Positions 34,406 through 45,064 of a stretch of 64,000 nucleotides of DNA are shown one piece after another. The notes under the pieces were generated by a model. The model did no database searches. It was not told the DNA's origin and was given only the letters and a program-made list of their open reading frames with translations. How positions within the stretch are numbered: the first letter of the stretch is position 1; each line of letters starts with the position of its first letter. The DNA lies in NCBI RefSeq assembly GCF_007828865.1, contig NZ_VIVK01000001.1, positions 2,170,001 through 2,234,000 of the forward strand, written 5' to 3'. The stretch comes from Kribbella amoyensis. GTDB lineage: Bacteria > Actinomycetota > Actinomycetes > Propionibacteriales > Kribbellaceae. A program made the translations under genes and the position numbers.

Positions 34406-34806
34406 TCGCCCTTGCCGATCGCCTTGAGCGCCTCGACCGACTCCTTCGAGGTCTCGATCGCGCGCTGCGGTCCCTTCGCCTTGCCCAGCTGGGACCGGCC
34501 GATCAGGACCAGGACCGCGGCGACGAGAAGGTAGAAGCCGGCGACGATGAGGAACGCCCAGCCGGGGTGCAGACCGAGCGCGGTCAGCCCGTATGCCGCC
34601 GCGATGGACAGCAGGATGATCGCGAGCAGGCCGAGGAAGGCGGCGCCGCCGAACATCCCGGCACCCGTCCCGGCCGCGACCGCGGTCTTCTTCAGCTCGG
34701 TCTTGGCCAGCTCGACCTCGCTACGGACCAGCGTGGACAGGTCCCGGCTCGCATCGGCGACCAGTTGCCCGATGGTGGGCTCGTCCTGGTTCTGCCCCAT
34801 CGACAT
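34402..34806 (-). CDS. DUF1469 / phage-holin-superfamily membrane protein
   Basis: 134 residues from ATG 34806 (GGAAGGAG upstream). An amphipathic N-terminal part (QLVADASRDLSTLVRSEVEL) is followed by two transmembrane helices (about 50-72 and 80-102) and a charged tail, the standard DUF1469 layout. Found next to marP and ephE in other actinobacteria. Function unknown; not part of a prophage here. Confidence 0.88.
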   Translation of the reverse strand: MSMGQNQDEPTIGQLVADASRDLSTLVRSEVELAKTELKKTAVAAGTGAGMFGGAAFLGLLAIILLSIAAAYGLTALGLHPGWAFLIVAGFYLLVAAVLVLIGRSQLGKAKGPQRAIETSKESVEALKAIGKGD

Positions 34807-34855
34807 GGCGCTCCTTCCGTCCCGTGTCCCCGACCCTACCGTCGAGTTCCCCGAT

Positions 34856-36070
34856 CTAGTCCGCGTACGCGCGGTTGCGCCGGAACAGCAGCGCGGACGC
34901 CAGCAACGCGGACAGCAACGACGCGATGAGTACGGCCGCCTTCGCCCGCTCGACCTGCGCGGTGTCCCCCTCGAAGGCCAGTTGCGCGATCAGCAACGCG
35001 ACCGTGAAGCCGATGCCCGCCAGGACCGACACGGCGGCGACGTCACGCCAGGCCAGGTCGGAGTTCAGCTCGGCCCGGGTGTACCGCGCGGTCAGCCAGG
35101 ATCCGCCGAAGACGCCGACGAACTTGCCGACCACCAGGCCGGCCGCGACCCCGATCGCCACCGGGTCGGTCAGCATCTCCCGGACCGCGCCGCCGCTCAG
35201 CGTGACCCCGGCCGCGAACAGCGCGAACAACGGCACCGCGACCCCCGCGGACCACGGCCGCAGCCGGTGCTCGATCCGCTCGGCCGGTGAGCGCTTCTCG
35301 CCGTCGTCGGTCAGGACGCGGGTCGCCAGGCCGAGGGCGACGCCTGCGATGGTCGCGTGGATCCCCGACTCGTGCATGAACCACCACGCGGCGACCGCGA
35401 CCGGGACGTACAAGAAGGGTGTCCGGAAGCGGAACCGCTGGAGCACGAAGTACACCCCGACGAGCAGCAACGACGCGAGCAGCGGCAGCAGGTGAAAGCC
35501 GTGCGAGAAGAAGACGGCGATGACCAGGATCGCGCCGAAGTCGTCGACCACGGCGAGCGTCAGCAGGAACGCCCGCAACGCGCTCGGCAGCGAGGACCCG
35601 ACGATCGCGAGTACCGCCAGGGCGAACGCGATGTCCGTTGCCGTCGGCACCGCCCAGCCGTGGGTCCGGCCATCGGCCGCGGTCAGGTTGATCACGAGGT
35701 AGATCAGCGCGGGCACCACCATGCCGGAGATCGCCGCGACCACCGGGACGATCGCCTCGCTGACCTTCGACAACGTCCCGACCACGAGTTCCCGCTTGAG
35801 CTCGACGCCGGCCAGGAAGAAGAACAGCGTGAGCGCGCCGTCGGAGGCCCACCCCTCGACCGACAAGGGGCCGAGCTGCGCGTCGCGGAGATGGTGGTAC
35901 GCGTCCTGCCACGGGGAGTTCGCCCAGATCAACGCGATCGCGGCGGCGCCGAGCAGCAACAGCCCGCCGGTCGTCTCGGCCCGCAGCGTGTCGGCGAGGA
36001 ACGCGCGTTCACGGCCGAGGATGCGGGGAAAGGCGCGGCGTTTCTGCAGCAGTCGGTTGACGGGGGTCAT
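34856..36070 (-). CDS. nhaA: Na+/H+ antiporter NhaA
   Basis: 404 residues with about 12 transmembrane helices. PTATDIAFALAVLAIVG (Asp146) and LAVVDDFGAILVI (Asp176, Asp177, the counterparts of E. coli Asp163 and Asp164) give the ion site. FFFLAGVELKRELVVG is a family block. It exchanges sodium for protons at the membrane for pH and salt balance. The gene stands 50 bp from DUF1469 on the same strand. Confidence 0.94.
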   Translation of the reverse strand: MTPVNRLLQKRRAFPRILGRERAFLADTLRAETTGGLLLLGAAAIALIWANSPWQDAYHHLRDAQLGPLSVEGWASDGALTLFFFLAGVELKRELVVGTLSKVSEAIVPVVAAISGMVVPALIYLVINLTAADGRTHGWAVPTATDIAFALAVLAIVGSSLPSALRAFLLTLAVVDDFGAILVIAVFFSHGFHLLPLLASLLLVGVYFVLQRFRFRTPFLYVPVAVAAWWFMHESGIHATIAGVALGLATRVLTDDGEKRSPAERIEHRLRPWSAGVAVPLFALFAAGVTLSGGAVREMLTDPVAIGVAAGLVVGKFVGVFGGSWLTARYTRAELNSDLAWRDVAAVSVLAGIGFTVALLIAQLAFEGDTAQVERAKAAVLIASLLSALLASALLFRRNRAYAD

Positions 36071-36151
36071 GCGGTGCCCTCCCGCTCGGGGTCGTCGGAT
36101 ACATCGCCGACCAGACTTCCCGGCACACCAAGCCGAAGCTCTCGCAGCATT

Positions 36152-36832
36152 CTAACGGGTGGCGTCCTCCTCGATCACGGTGGCCAGCTCGACCAGGTCG
36201 GACGCGATGAGATCCGGGGCCAGGAACGCTTCTGGATAAGGGGTTCCGCGACGATCGAGGTACCACCCCCGCAGGCCTGCTCGTCGCGCGCCGTCGACGT
36301 CCCACGGATGCACGGCGACGAGGGCCATTTGCTCGGGGGATACGCCGCAGACGTTCGCGGCGTACTCGTAGGCGGCGTGGTGCGGCTTCCACTTGCCAGT
36401 GGTCTCCACGTCGAGGCGATACTCGAGAAGGTCGAGGACCCCCGCCTCGGTGAACATCCGCTCCGACATCCGCGCGGCCCCGTTCGTGAGCGTGACCAGG
36501 CGAATCCCGAGTTCGCGCAGCCTGCGAAGACCGGGAGCCACGTCCGGGTACGTGCTCAGCTCGGTGAAGCCACTCAGGATGCCGGTGACGACGTCCTCGC
36601 TCGGCTCCAGGCCGGCCGCGGCGAGCTGGGCCTTGAGGACGTCCCCGCCGATCGTCCGGAACCCGGCGTACGAATCGGCCGCGGTGAGGGCGAACCCGTC
36701 CCGCAGTGTGGCCGCGAACCAGGTGTCCAGGCTCTCCTCGGCCAGACCGGCCGCGGTGAACCGGGCACGGAGTGGCTCCAGGTCGGACAGGGTCTCGTTG
36801 ACGTCGAGGACCAGTACCTTGATTGCGGCCAT
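36152..36832 (-). CDS. Haloacid dehalogenase type II-like HAD hydrolase
   Basis: 226 residues from ATG 36832 with GAGGAG upstream. HAD motif 1 LVLDVNETLSDL (nucleophile Asp, second Asp replaced by Glu, as in dehalogenase-like members), motif 2 VTLTNGA, motif 3 Lys in TGKWKPHHAAYEY and motif 4 VAVHPWDVDGARRAG. Likely acts on a 2-haloacid or small organic phosphate. It is divergent from a TetR regulator; a shared operator overlaps its ribosome-binding region, so it is probably the regulator's target. Confidence 0.87.
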   Translation of the reverse strand: MAAIKVLVLDVNETLSDLEPLRARFTAAGLAEESLDTWFAATLRDGFALTAADSYAGFRTIGGDVLKAQLAAAGLEPSEDVVTGILSGFTELSTYPDVAPGLRRLRELGIRLVTLTNGAARMSERMFTEAGVLDLLEYRLDVETTGKWKPHHAAYEYAANVCGVSPEQMALVAVHPWDVDGARRAGLRGWYLDRRGTPYPEAFLAPDLIASDLVELATVIEEDATR

Positions 36833-36846
36833 GGCGTGGACTCCTC

Positions 36847-36872
36847 TATCTTGGACTAGTCGTTCCAAGATA
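36847..36872. promoter_or_regulatory. TetR operator between HAD and TetR genes
   Basis: Perfect 9-bp inverted repeat TATCTTGGA-N8-TCCAAGATA in the 51-bp divergent gap. It touches the leaders of both genes, so bound regulator would block both. Confidence 0.85.
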
Positions 36873-36883
36873 AGGGAGTGCGC

Positions 36884-37465
36884 GTGCCGGATGTCAAACA
36901 CTTCGACAGTGCGGAGGCGTTGACCGCGGTCGAGCTGCTGTTCTGGCGAAAGGGTGCGGCCTCGACCGGGATCCAGGACATCGTGACCGCGACCGGGCTG
37001 AGCCGCTCGAGCCTGTACAACGCCTTTGGCGGTAAGGATGGGCTGTACCTGACGGCGCTCCAGCGGTACCTGGACGAGCGGTCGCGGCCGATGTTCGCCC
37101 GGCTCGGCGCCGATCAACGAGGACTGCCGGCGGTGACCGCGTTCTTCGACCGCCTGATCCGCTTGCGCTGCGGCGGCGACTTCGCGCGCTGGGGTTGTTT
37201 CGTCACGAACGCGCACGCGGACGGACCGTCCGAAGCGGCGCAGGCGGTGATCGACCAGCACCACGACTCTTTGCACGCGGCCTTCTTGGCGGCCCTGGAA
37301 GTTGCTGAAGGCAAGAATCAGTTGCGGCCGGGGACGGGCCTGGCCGGGAGCGCGGAGATGCTGACCCTGCTGGCCTACGCGATCAACCTCCGCTCCCGCG
37401 CAGGAACTCCCCGCGAAACCCTGCGGGCAGGGGCCACGGCTGCTGTTGACTCACTTGGTCGCTAG
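36884..37465 (+). CDS. TetR-family transcriptional regulator
   Basis: 193 residues. GTG 36884 is preferred because AAGGGAG lies 6 bases before it; GTG 36878 is in frame but too close. The N-terminal helix-turn-helix reads IQDIVTATGLSRSSLYNAFG. The C-terminal domain (FARWGCFVTNAHADG) is of the AcrR/TetR_C type with a cysteine in the WGCF loop that many redox- or electrophile-sensing members share. Probably self-regulates and controls the HAD gene. Confidence 0.88.
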   Translation: MPDVKHFDSAEALTAVELLFWRKGAASTGIQDIVTATGLSRSSLYNAFGGKDGLYLTALQRYLDERSRPMFARLGADQRGLPAVTAFFDRLIRLRCGGDFARWGCFVTNAHADGPSEAAQAVIDQHHDSLHAAFLAALEVAEGKNQLRPGTGLAGSAEMLTLLAYAINLRSRAGTPRETLRAGATAAVDSLGR

Positions 37466-37475
37466 CCTGGCCAGG

Positions 37476-37976
37476 ATGACTCGACGTATACCGCGCGTAC
37501 TGGCTCGTGCTCCGATTCCCTTGTTCCGTTACGGTTTCGGCTTCCTGCTCGGCCGCCGGGTGATGATGTTGGAGCATCGTGGCCGGGTCAGCGGACAGCC
37601 TCGGTACGTCGTGCTCGAGGTGGTCGATCGGGAGCCGGACGCATTGCTCCTGGTCTCCGGCTACGGCGCCGCCTCCCAGTGGTACCGCAACGTGGTCGCG
37701 GAGCCGGCCGTGCGAGTGTGGTCGGGCCGACTGCGGGGCGTACCGGCGACCGCGGTGCCGCTGCGGGCCGAGGACGTGGGGCCGCGGTTGGCGCGGTACC
37801 GGGATCGGCATGCGCGGGCCGCTCGGGCACTCGGGCGGGCGTTGGACATTCCCGAGCTGACCACGAACGACCCGCTGCCGGCTGAGATCGGTACGCGGCT
37901 GCCGTTGGTCCGGGTGGCGCTCAGCTCTCCCAGACCCGGGGATCCGGGCCCTTCGGGACGATCCCGGTTGGATTGA
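37476..37976 (+). CDS. Deazaflavin (F420)-dependent nitroreductase-family oxidoreductase
   Basis: 166 residues from ATG 37476. Split-barrel core LEHRGRVSGQPRYVVLEVV, SGYGAASQWYRNVVAEP and VRVWSGRLRG, the Ddn/FDOR-A signature. These enzymes use reduced F420 on quinones, nitro compounds or enones. The gene follows tetR by 10 bp and may be co-transcribed. Its 3' end overlaps the convergent transferase gene by 56 bp. Confidence 0.85.
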   Translation: MTRRIPRVLARAPIPLFRYGFGFLLGRRVMMLEHRGRVSGQPRYVVLEVVDREPDALLLVSGYGAASQWYRNVVAEPAVRVWSGRLRGVPATAVPLRAEDVGPRLARYRDRHARAARALGRALDIPELTTNDPLPAEIGTRLPLVRVALSSPRPGDPGPSGRSRLD

Positions 37977-38868
37977 TCTGGTCGTGGGTGAGGTAGTAGT
38001 GCCGCTTGATCTGGTCGAAGTCGACCGTCTCGCCGAAGCCGGGGAGCTGGTACAGGCGGCGCGCGTACGCCCAGAGATTCGGTAGCTCGGTCAGCTTCAC
38101 GCGGTTGCACTTGAAGTGGCCGTGGTAGACGGCGTCGAAGCGGACCAGGGTCGTGAACAGCCGGATGTCGACCTCGGAGAGGGTGTCGCCGAGCAGGTAC
38201 TCGCGGTCGGCCAGCCGCTGTTCGAGCTCGTCGAGGCGGGCGAACAACGCGTCGTACGCCTGCTCGTACGCCTCCTGGCTGGTCGCGAAGCCGCAGCGGT
38301 ACACGCCGTTGTTCACGTCCGTGTAGATGTCGGCGATGAGCGCGTCCATCTCGGCCCGCTCGGCCGGGATCAGCTGCGGTGCATCGGGCTTGTGGAACGC
38401 CTTCCACTCGGTGGAGAGGTCGAGGGTGATCTGCGGGTAGTCGTTGGTCACCACCAGGCCGGTCACCGTGTCGACGATCGCGGGGACGGTCACGCGCCCG
38501 GCGTACTCGGGATCGGTGCCGAGGTACGCCTCGGAGAGGTAGCTGATGCCGAGGACGGGATCCTGGCCACCGGGGTCGAGGGTGAACCGCCAGCCCTGCT
38601 CGTCCCGGATCGGGTCGACGATCGCGAGGCTGATCGCGTCCTCGAGACCGAGCAGCTTCCGGACGATCACGGACCGGTGCGCCCACGGGCAAGCGAGGCT
38701 CACCACCAACCGGTACCGGCCTGGCTCGACCGGCCACAGTCCGTCCTCGTCCGGTCCCGCTCCGGATACGGAGGCGGACTCTGGACTGATCCGGCCGGTG
38801 AATCGGTTGCCCTGTCGCTTCCACTCGCCCGTGGAAGCGCTTTCCTTCGCGAACTGTGCGCGGGTCAT
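37921..38868 (-). CDS. Xi-class glutathionyl- (or mycothiol-) hydroquinone reductase-like protein
   Basis: 315 residues from ATG 38868. The active site SLACPWAHRSVIVRKLLGLE has Cys60 in the Xi-class CPWAHR motif; TNDYPQITLDLSTEW and the C-terminal helical domain (YRCGFATSQEAYEQAYDALF) fit. Family members reduce S-conjugated hydroquinones. Actinobacteria mostly lack glutathione, so the thiol is more likely mycothiol (inference). It is convergent with the F420 enzyme and overlaps it. Confidence 0.87.
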   Translation of the reverse strand: MTRAQFAKESASTGEWKRQGNRFTGRISPESASVSGAGPDEDGLWPVEPGRYRLVVSLACPWAHRSVIVRKLLGLEDAISLAIVDPIRDEQGWRFTLDPGGQDPVLGISYLSEAYLGTDPEYAGRVTVPAIVDTVTGLVVTNDYPQITLDLSTEWKAFHKPDAPQLIPAERAEMDALIADIYTDVNNGVYRCGFATSQEAYEQAYDALFARLDELEQRLADREYLLGDTLSEVDIRLFTTLVRFDAVYHGHFKCNRVKLTELPNLWAYARRLYQLPGFGETVDFDQIKRHYYLTHDQINPTGIVPKGPDPRVWES

Positions 38869-38983
38869 GTCGTCAAAACTACCCAGTCTTGAAATGATTG
38901 ACCTGCCGTCCTGGGGAGCCGACAGCACTTCCGGCTGCACGGTGCTTTGCCACGAAGAGTGATTGTCCGCACTCCCGGCAACC

Positions 38984-39004
38984 GGTTTGCCGGGCCCATC
39001 CCCA
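38984..39004. other. Small hairpin in the gntR leader
   Basis: CCCGGCAA-N5-TTGCCGGG, a perfect 8-bp stem 15 bp before the GntR start codon. It could be an operator or shape the leader RNA. Confidence 0.45.
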
Positions 39005-39019
39005 GGGATACTGACCAGC

Positions 39020-39781
39020 ATGGCGCGCCCAAGGAACAACCCCGGTGATCTCGCGGAGCTCCCGACCGAGCTGCGGCCCGACCGGCCGAAGGGTGACCAG
39101 ATCCGCGAGATCCTCGAGCGGCTCACCCGCAGCCTCGCGGCCGGCACCGTCCTGCCGTCCGAGCGCGTCCTCGCCGAGCGCTTCGGCGTCGCCCGGATGA
39201 CAGTCCGCCAGGAGGTCGACCGCGTCGTCGCCGAGGGCCTCGCCGCCCGCCGGCCCGGTGGCGGCACCTTCGTCGCGGAGCCCCGCCCGAACCAGATGCT
39301 GACCTCCTCGTTCAGCCAGGACATGCGCGCCCGCGGCATCACTCCGGGCGCCAAGGTCCTCGAACACCGCGTCGCGACCGCCGACGAGGCCCTTGCCGCC
39401 GAGTTGGAGGAGCCGGTCGGTACACCCGTCCTGCACCTGAGCCGACTGCGCACCGCCGACGGCGAGCCGACCGCGATCGAGCGCACCGCTCTGTCCCTGC
39501 GCCGCTACCCCGGCCTGGAGGAGCTGGACTTCGCCGAGCAGTCCCTCTACGACGAGCTCGCGGTCCGTTGGGGCGTCACCCTCGGCCTGGTCTCCGCGTC
39601 CATCATCGCGGCGCCCCCGGACACCCCCGAAGACGCGGCTCTGCTGGCCATCGACCCGACCACGCCCTGCCTCATCATCACGTCGGCTCCTCGGACGGCC
39701 TCCAACGACGTGATCGAGTTCGGTCGCAGCATCTACCGCTCCGACCGCTACGAGATGACCATCGCGTATCGGACCCCCTGA
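39020..39781 (+). CDS. GntR/HutC-family transcriptional regulator
   Basis: 253 residues from ATG 39020. The winged helix is PSERVLAERFGVARMTVRQE with RPGGGTFV in the wing (about 30-95). The UTRA ligand domain fills about 105-245 (ARGITPGAKVLEHRVATADE, IERTALSLRRYPGL, EFGRSIYRSDRYEM). Ligands of this group are sugar phosphates, histidine derivatives or fatty acids. No metabolic operon is attached, so the target is unknown. Confidence 0.87.
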   Translation: MARPRNNPGDLAELPTELRPDRPKGDQIREILERLTRSLAAGTVLPSERVLAERFGVARMTVRQEVDRVVAEGLAARRPGGGTFVAEPRPNQMLTSSFSQDMRARGITPGAKVLEHRVATADEALAAELEEPVGTPVLHLSRLRTADGEPTAIERTALSLRRYPGLEELDFAEQSLYDELAVRWGVTLGLVSASIIAAPPDTPEDAALLAIDPTTPCLIITSAPRTASNDVIEFGRSIYRSDRYEMTIAYRTP

Positions 39782-39805
39782 CGTCTTTGTCCCGGCCATG
39801 CGTGA

Positions 39806-40537
39806 TCAATGATCAGAGCGTGGGCGGGCTCGGAAGACGACGATCCCGGCATACCGCGCCATCCACTCTTGTTTCGTGGGGTACCTGCGCTGCTGCTCAT
39901 CGGTCAGCTGTGGTTCGGCGATCTCCTCGACCCAGAATCCGGCCGCGGCGAGGTTGTTCACCATCGCGCCGAACGTCTCGGTCGAGTGCGTCAGCTCGAT
40001 CTCGTCGTTCCACTTCGACCGGTAGGAGAACGATCCACCCGCGTGGTACGCCGCTCCGATCTCGACGCCGTCTCGCTCGGCCCGCTCGACGGCGAATCGC
40101 AGTGGGTGGGCGCGAGCGACGACTAGTACGCCGTCCGGCCTCAGCAACGACCGCGTTGCTCTGAGGGTCGCTACCTGGTCGGTCGCGTAGCTGAGCGACT
40201 GCAGGAACATGGCGATGTCGAACTGCTTGCCTTTAGCAACTCGTAGGTCGCCGAGCTCGGACAGGTCGCCTTGCGCCAACGTCACGTCGGTGCCCTCGGG
40301 TGGTGTCAGGAACTCGCCGGCGACGTCGATCCCGATCACGGACCGCGCACCGCCGAGCGCCAACTCGATCGCCTTGCCACCGTTGCCGCATCCGACGTCG
40401 AGAATGTCCCTTCCTTCGATCGGCCCGATCAGCTTTTGCTGGGCATCCCATTCGACCAGCCGGTCCAGGGAGTCGGGTTTGGCTCGTGCGTTCTCGTAGT
40501 CCTTGGCTAGGGCTCTCCAGCTCTCTTCGATACTCAT
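39806..40537 (-). CDS. Class I SAM-dependent methyltransferase
   Basis: 243 residues from ATG 40537. Motif I ILDVGCGNGGKAIEL, IGIDVAGEF (motif II) and LRPDGVLVVARAHP (post-motif III) give the Rossmann methyltransferase fold. The N-terminus SIEESWRALAKDYENARAKP resembles small-molecule methyltransferases. The acceptor is unknown. Stands alone and convergent with gntR. Confidence 0.8.
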   Translation of the reverse strand: MSIEESWRALAKDYENARAKPDSLDRLVEWDAQQKLIGPIEGRDILDVGCGNGGKAIELALGGARSVIGIDVAGEFLTPPEGTDVTLAQGDLSELGDLRVAKGKQFDIAMFLQSLSYATDQVATLRATRSLLRPDGVLVVARAHPLRFAVERAERDGVEIGAAYHAGGSFSYRSKWNDEIELTHSTETFGAMVNNLAAAGFWVEEIAEPQLTDEQQRRYPTKQEWMARYAGIVVFRARPRSDH

Positions 40538-40647
40538 GTCCTGGAACCTACCGCAATGCCCCTGATGCTCAGATCCCTTATCCACAAGGAGATCCTGTGG
40601 ACAGTCGATTTGCGTTGAAGTCGGTTGGTTGATCTATAGTCGATCAT

Positions 40648-42173
40648 ATGTTCGATGACGATGTTGTGGAGCTGGATGCGGCTGGGGTGTTGGCCTCGGC
40701 TGCGGCGCATCGTGCTGAGATTGATCGGCTTGAGGCTCGGTTGTTGGTGCATGCGCAGGTGTTTGCTGATTTGCACTGTGCTGATGGGTTGCCTGCTCGG
40801 GGTGGGGAGGGACGGCGGCCGGGGCGGGAGCGGGGTGTGGTTTATGGGGGTGTGGGGTGTCCGGCGATTGCGGAGTTCGCGCCGGCGGAGTTCGGGGCGA
40901 TGGTCGGGACGTCGGTGCTGCGGCCTACATCGGGCAGGCGTTGGCGTTGCGGCATCGGTTGCCGCGGATCTGGGCGACGGTGTTGAACGGTGAGGCGACG
41001 CCGTGGAAGGCGTGCAAGGTCGCGACCGCGTGCTTGGACCTGTCCGAGGAGGCGGCGGCGATCGTCGACGAGCAGGTCGCCGGACTCGTCGACACCGTTA
41101 CCCCGGTCCGGCTGGGCAAGATTGTCACCGCTGCTCGTTATCGCGCTGATCAGGATGCTGCCCGGTCTGCTGCCGAGCGGAAGGCGCGTGAGCGTGGTGT
41201 GTATGTGGGGCGGGCCGATGATCACGGCACCAAGTCGGTGTGGATCCTGGCCGCGACCGGTGACGTGCTGCGGTTCGACGCCACGATTGATGCGTTGGCG
41301 GAGGCGTTGAAGACGCTGGGTGATCCGGATCCTGTGCGGCTGCGGCGGGCGCGGGCACTGGGCATCCTGGCCGACCCGGCCCACGCCCAAGCCATCCTCA
41401 CCGCCGGCCGCACGGGCACCTTGCCCACCCCGACACCGACCGAAGCAGCCCAGCCTTCAGCGACTGCGGTGGCGCCGCCGGCCGACGCCACGACTAGTGA
41501 GGTCGCGTGCAGTCAAGGTGAGCGCGTCGAACCGTGGGACGTCACGCCCAGCACCGACGCCGACCACGCCCCCGATGCCACCTCCGGCGCCGGTCAGATA
41601 GTCACGGGTGTCGAGGCGCCGACCCGTCAGATGGTCAACGCCGACCTGGCCCAACTCGACGGCATCACCGGCTCCCGCACCAGCCGCACCACCATCTACG
41701 TCCACCTCACCGACCACACCCTCGCCACCGGCCACGGCGTCGCCCGCGTCGAAGGTGCGGGACCGCTTCTCGCCGCCCAGCTGACCGAACTGATCGGCCA
41801 CCGCCCCTACTCGATCCGGCCGGTAATCGACCTCAACGACACCATCAGCGTCGACGCCTACGAAATCCCCCGCCGACTACGCGAACAACTCAAACTCATC
41901 CACCCCATCGAACAGTTCCCCTACGGCACCGCAGAGACCACACTCGCCACCGACCTCGACCACATCCAGCCCTACGACCCCCACGGACCACCCGGGCAGA
42001 CCGGCACCACCAAACTCATCCCGCTACGGCGCTACAGCCACCGGGTCAAAACCCACGGCCACTGGAACGTCAACCGCACCACCGACGGCACCCTGACCTG
42101 GACCAGCCCCCACGGCTTCACCTTCCACGTCGACCACACCGGCACCCACCGCACCAAACCACAACGCGAGTGA
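40648..42173 (+). pseudogene. DUF222 / HNH endonuclease gene broken by a frameshift
   Basis: The DUF222 half starts at ATG 40648 and reads VVYGGVGCPAIAEFAPAEFG to about 40911. The match then continues in another frame: AAAYIGQALALRHRLPRIWA onward to the stop at 42173. One base appears missing at ACGTC|GGTGCT (40910-40920), and restoring it would give a protein of about 508 residues. The C-terminal HNH part is DLDHIQPYDP followed by TKLIPLRRYSHRVKTHGHW. The 13E12-type family is multicopy in actinobacteria. The first third is G/T-rich and the last third C/A-rich. No slippery heptamer is seen, so decay or a sequencing error is likelier than programmed shifting. Confidence 0.8.
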
Positions 42174-42242
42174 CGCGAGCGGCCGAGCGGTGGTAGATCC
42201 TTAGGCCGCCGAGGTCGCGCGACCACACAGCCAAGCGATGGC

Positions 42243-42683
42243 TCAGAGCTGGGCTGCCAGCACGCCGAGGGCAAAGGATGCGCTGGTCAGGACGAGCATG
42301 GTGGTGGCCAGCAGCCGCAGCTTGTTCTGCAGCGCCGGGCGCTCCTCGGGGAGGGCAAAGACCCGACGCGGCCAGTGCCGCCACGAGACGTACCAGAAGA
42401 TCCCCGTGGCAGCGAGCAAAAGGACTGCCTTGACAGCGTGGATCCACCAGTCCTGAGAGTCCAACAGCAGCAGAAGTAGTCCACTGACCGCGATCACAGC
42501 GATCAGCCCGACCACCCGCCAACGGTTGCCAGAAGCAATGGTCGCGGTCAGCATCTCCCGCGAATCCTCGTCCGGCCCGAAGAACTTCTTTAACTTCGGC
42601 TGGACAACGAACAGCGAGTAGGCCATCCCACCAACCCACGCAGCAGCCAGCCCGGCATGGAGGATCGCGATGATCGGCGTCAC
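42243..42683 (-). CDS. CopD-like four-helix membrane protein
   Basis: 146 residues from GTG 42683. Four hydrophobic helices. The first, IIAILHAGLAAAWVGGMAYS, has a histidine and a WVGG motif typical of CopD/YfiD-like integral membrane proteins; WWIHAVKAVLLLAATGIFW is the third. Possible metal or haem ligation by the conserved histidines. No copper genes are adjacent, so the role is open. Confidence 0.65.
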   Translation of the reverse strand: MTPIIAILHAGLAAAWVGGMAYSLFVVQPKLKKFFGPDEDSREMLTATIASGNRWRVVGLIAVIAVSGLLLLLLDSQDWWIHAVKAVLLLAATGIFWYVSWRHWPRRVFALPEERPALQNKLRLLATTMLVLTSASFALGVLAAQL

Positions 42684-42791
42684 CCGCCCAAGGCTAGAAC
42701 CTCTAGGGTTCCAGGCCCCGGAGGTCGTGGGGGGCGGTTCGCCCTGGATTGCCAGCTTCCGGCGCCAGTCCATCAAAGGCCTGGCAAACGA

Positions 42792-42825
42792 CGGGTGCCC
42801 CCGGTCCGCAGACCAGGGGCACCCG
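42792..42825 (-). terminator. Terminator of acs
   Basis: Arms CGGGTGCCCC (42792-42801) and complement (42816-42825) with an inner GGTC/GACC stem, right after the acs stop on the minus strand. Confidence 0.85.
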
Positions 42826-42841
42826 AAGGAACAGAGAGAGA

Positions 42842-44824
<1,983 letters not shown>

Positions 44825-45064
44825 GTCGCGGACTCCTCGTCGATAGCTGGTCGGCGCCCCTGGCCGGAACTGCGCGAAGACCGGGTGCCCGGGACCCTTT
44901 CTACCAACGCCGGACCAGCGGCGGAACTGGTGTGTCGCCGAGTCGCCCCCGATCTGCGCCGAACGGGGGCGGAAGTGAACGGCGTCACACAAGCCTCACC
45001 AAGGGAACCACGGCACGCCCCCGCCCATCACACCGGATGTCGCCTACGCCGGGAGAACCGTCCG

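Noticed and set aside
34402..34806. Prophage remnant, because the gene is called holin-like
   Set aside because: The DUF1469 family is a normal chromosomal membrane protein next to marP and ephE; no other phage genes are present.
40900..40925. Programmed ribosomal frameshift in the DUF222 gene
   Set aside because: No slippery heptamer or following stem was recognised; a lost base explains the change of frame better.
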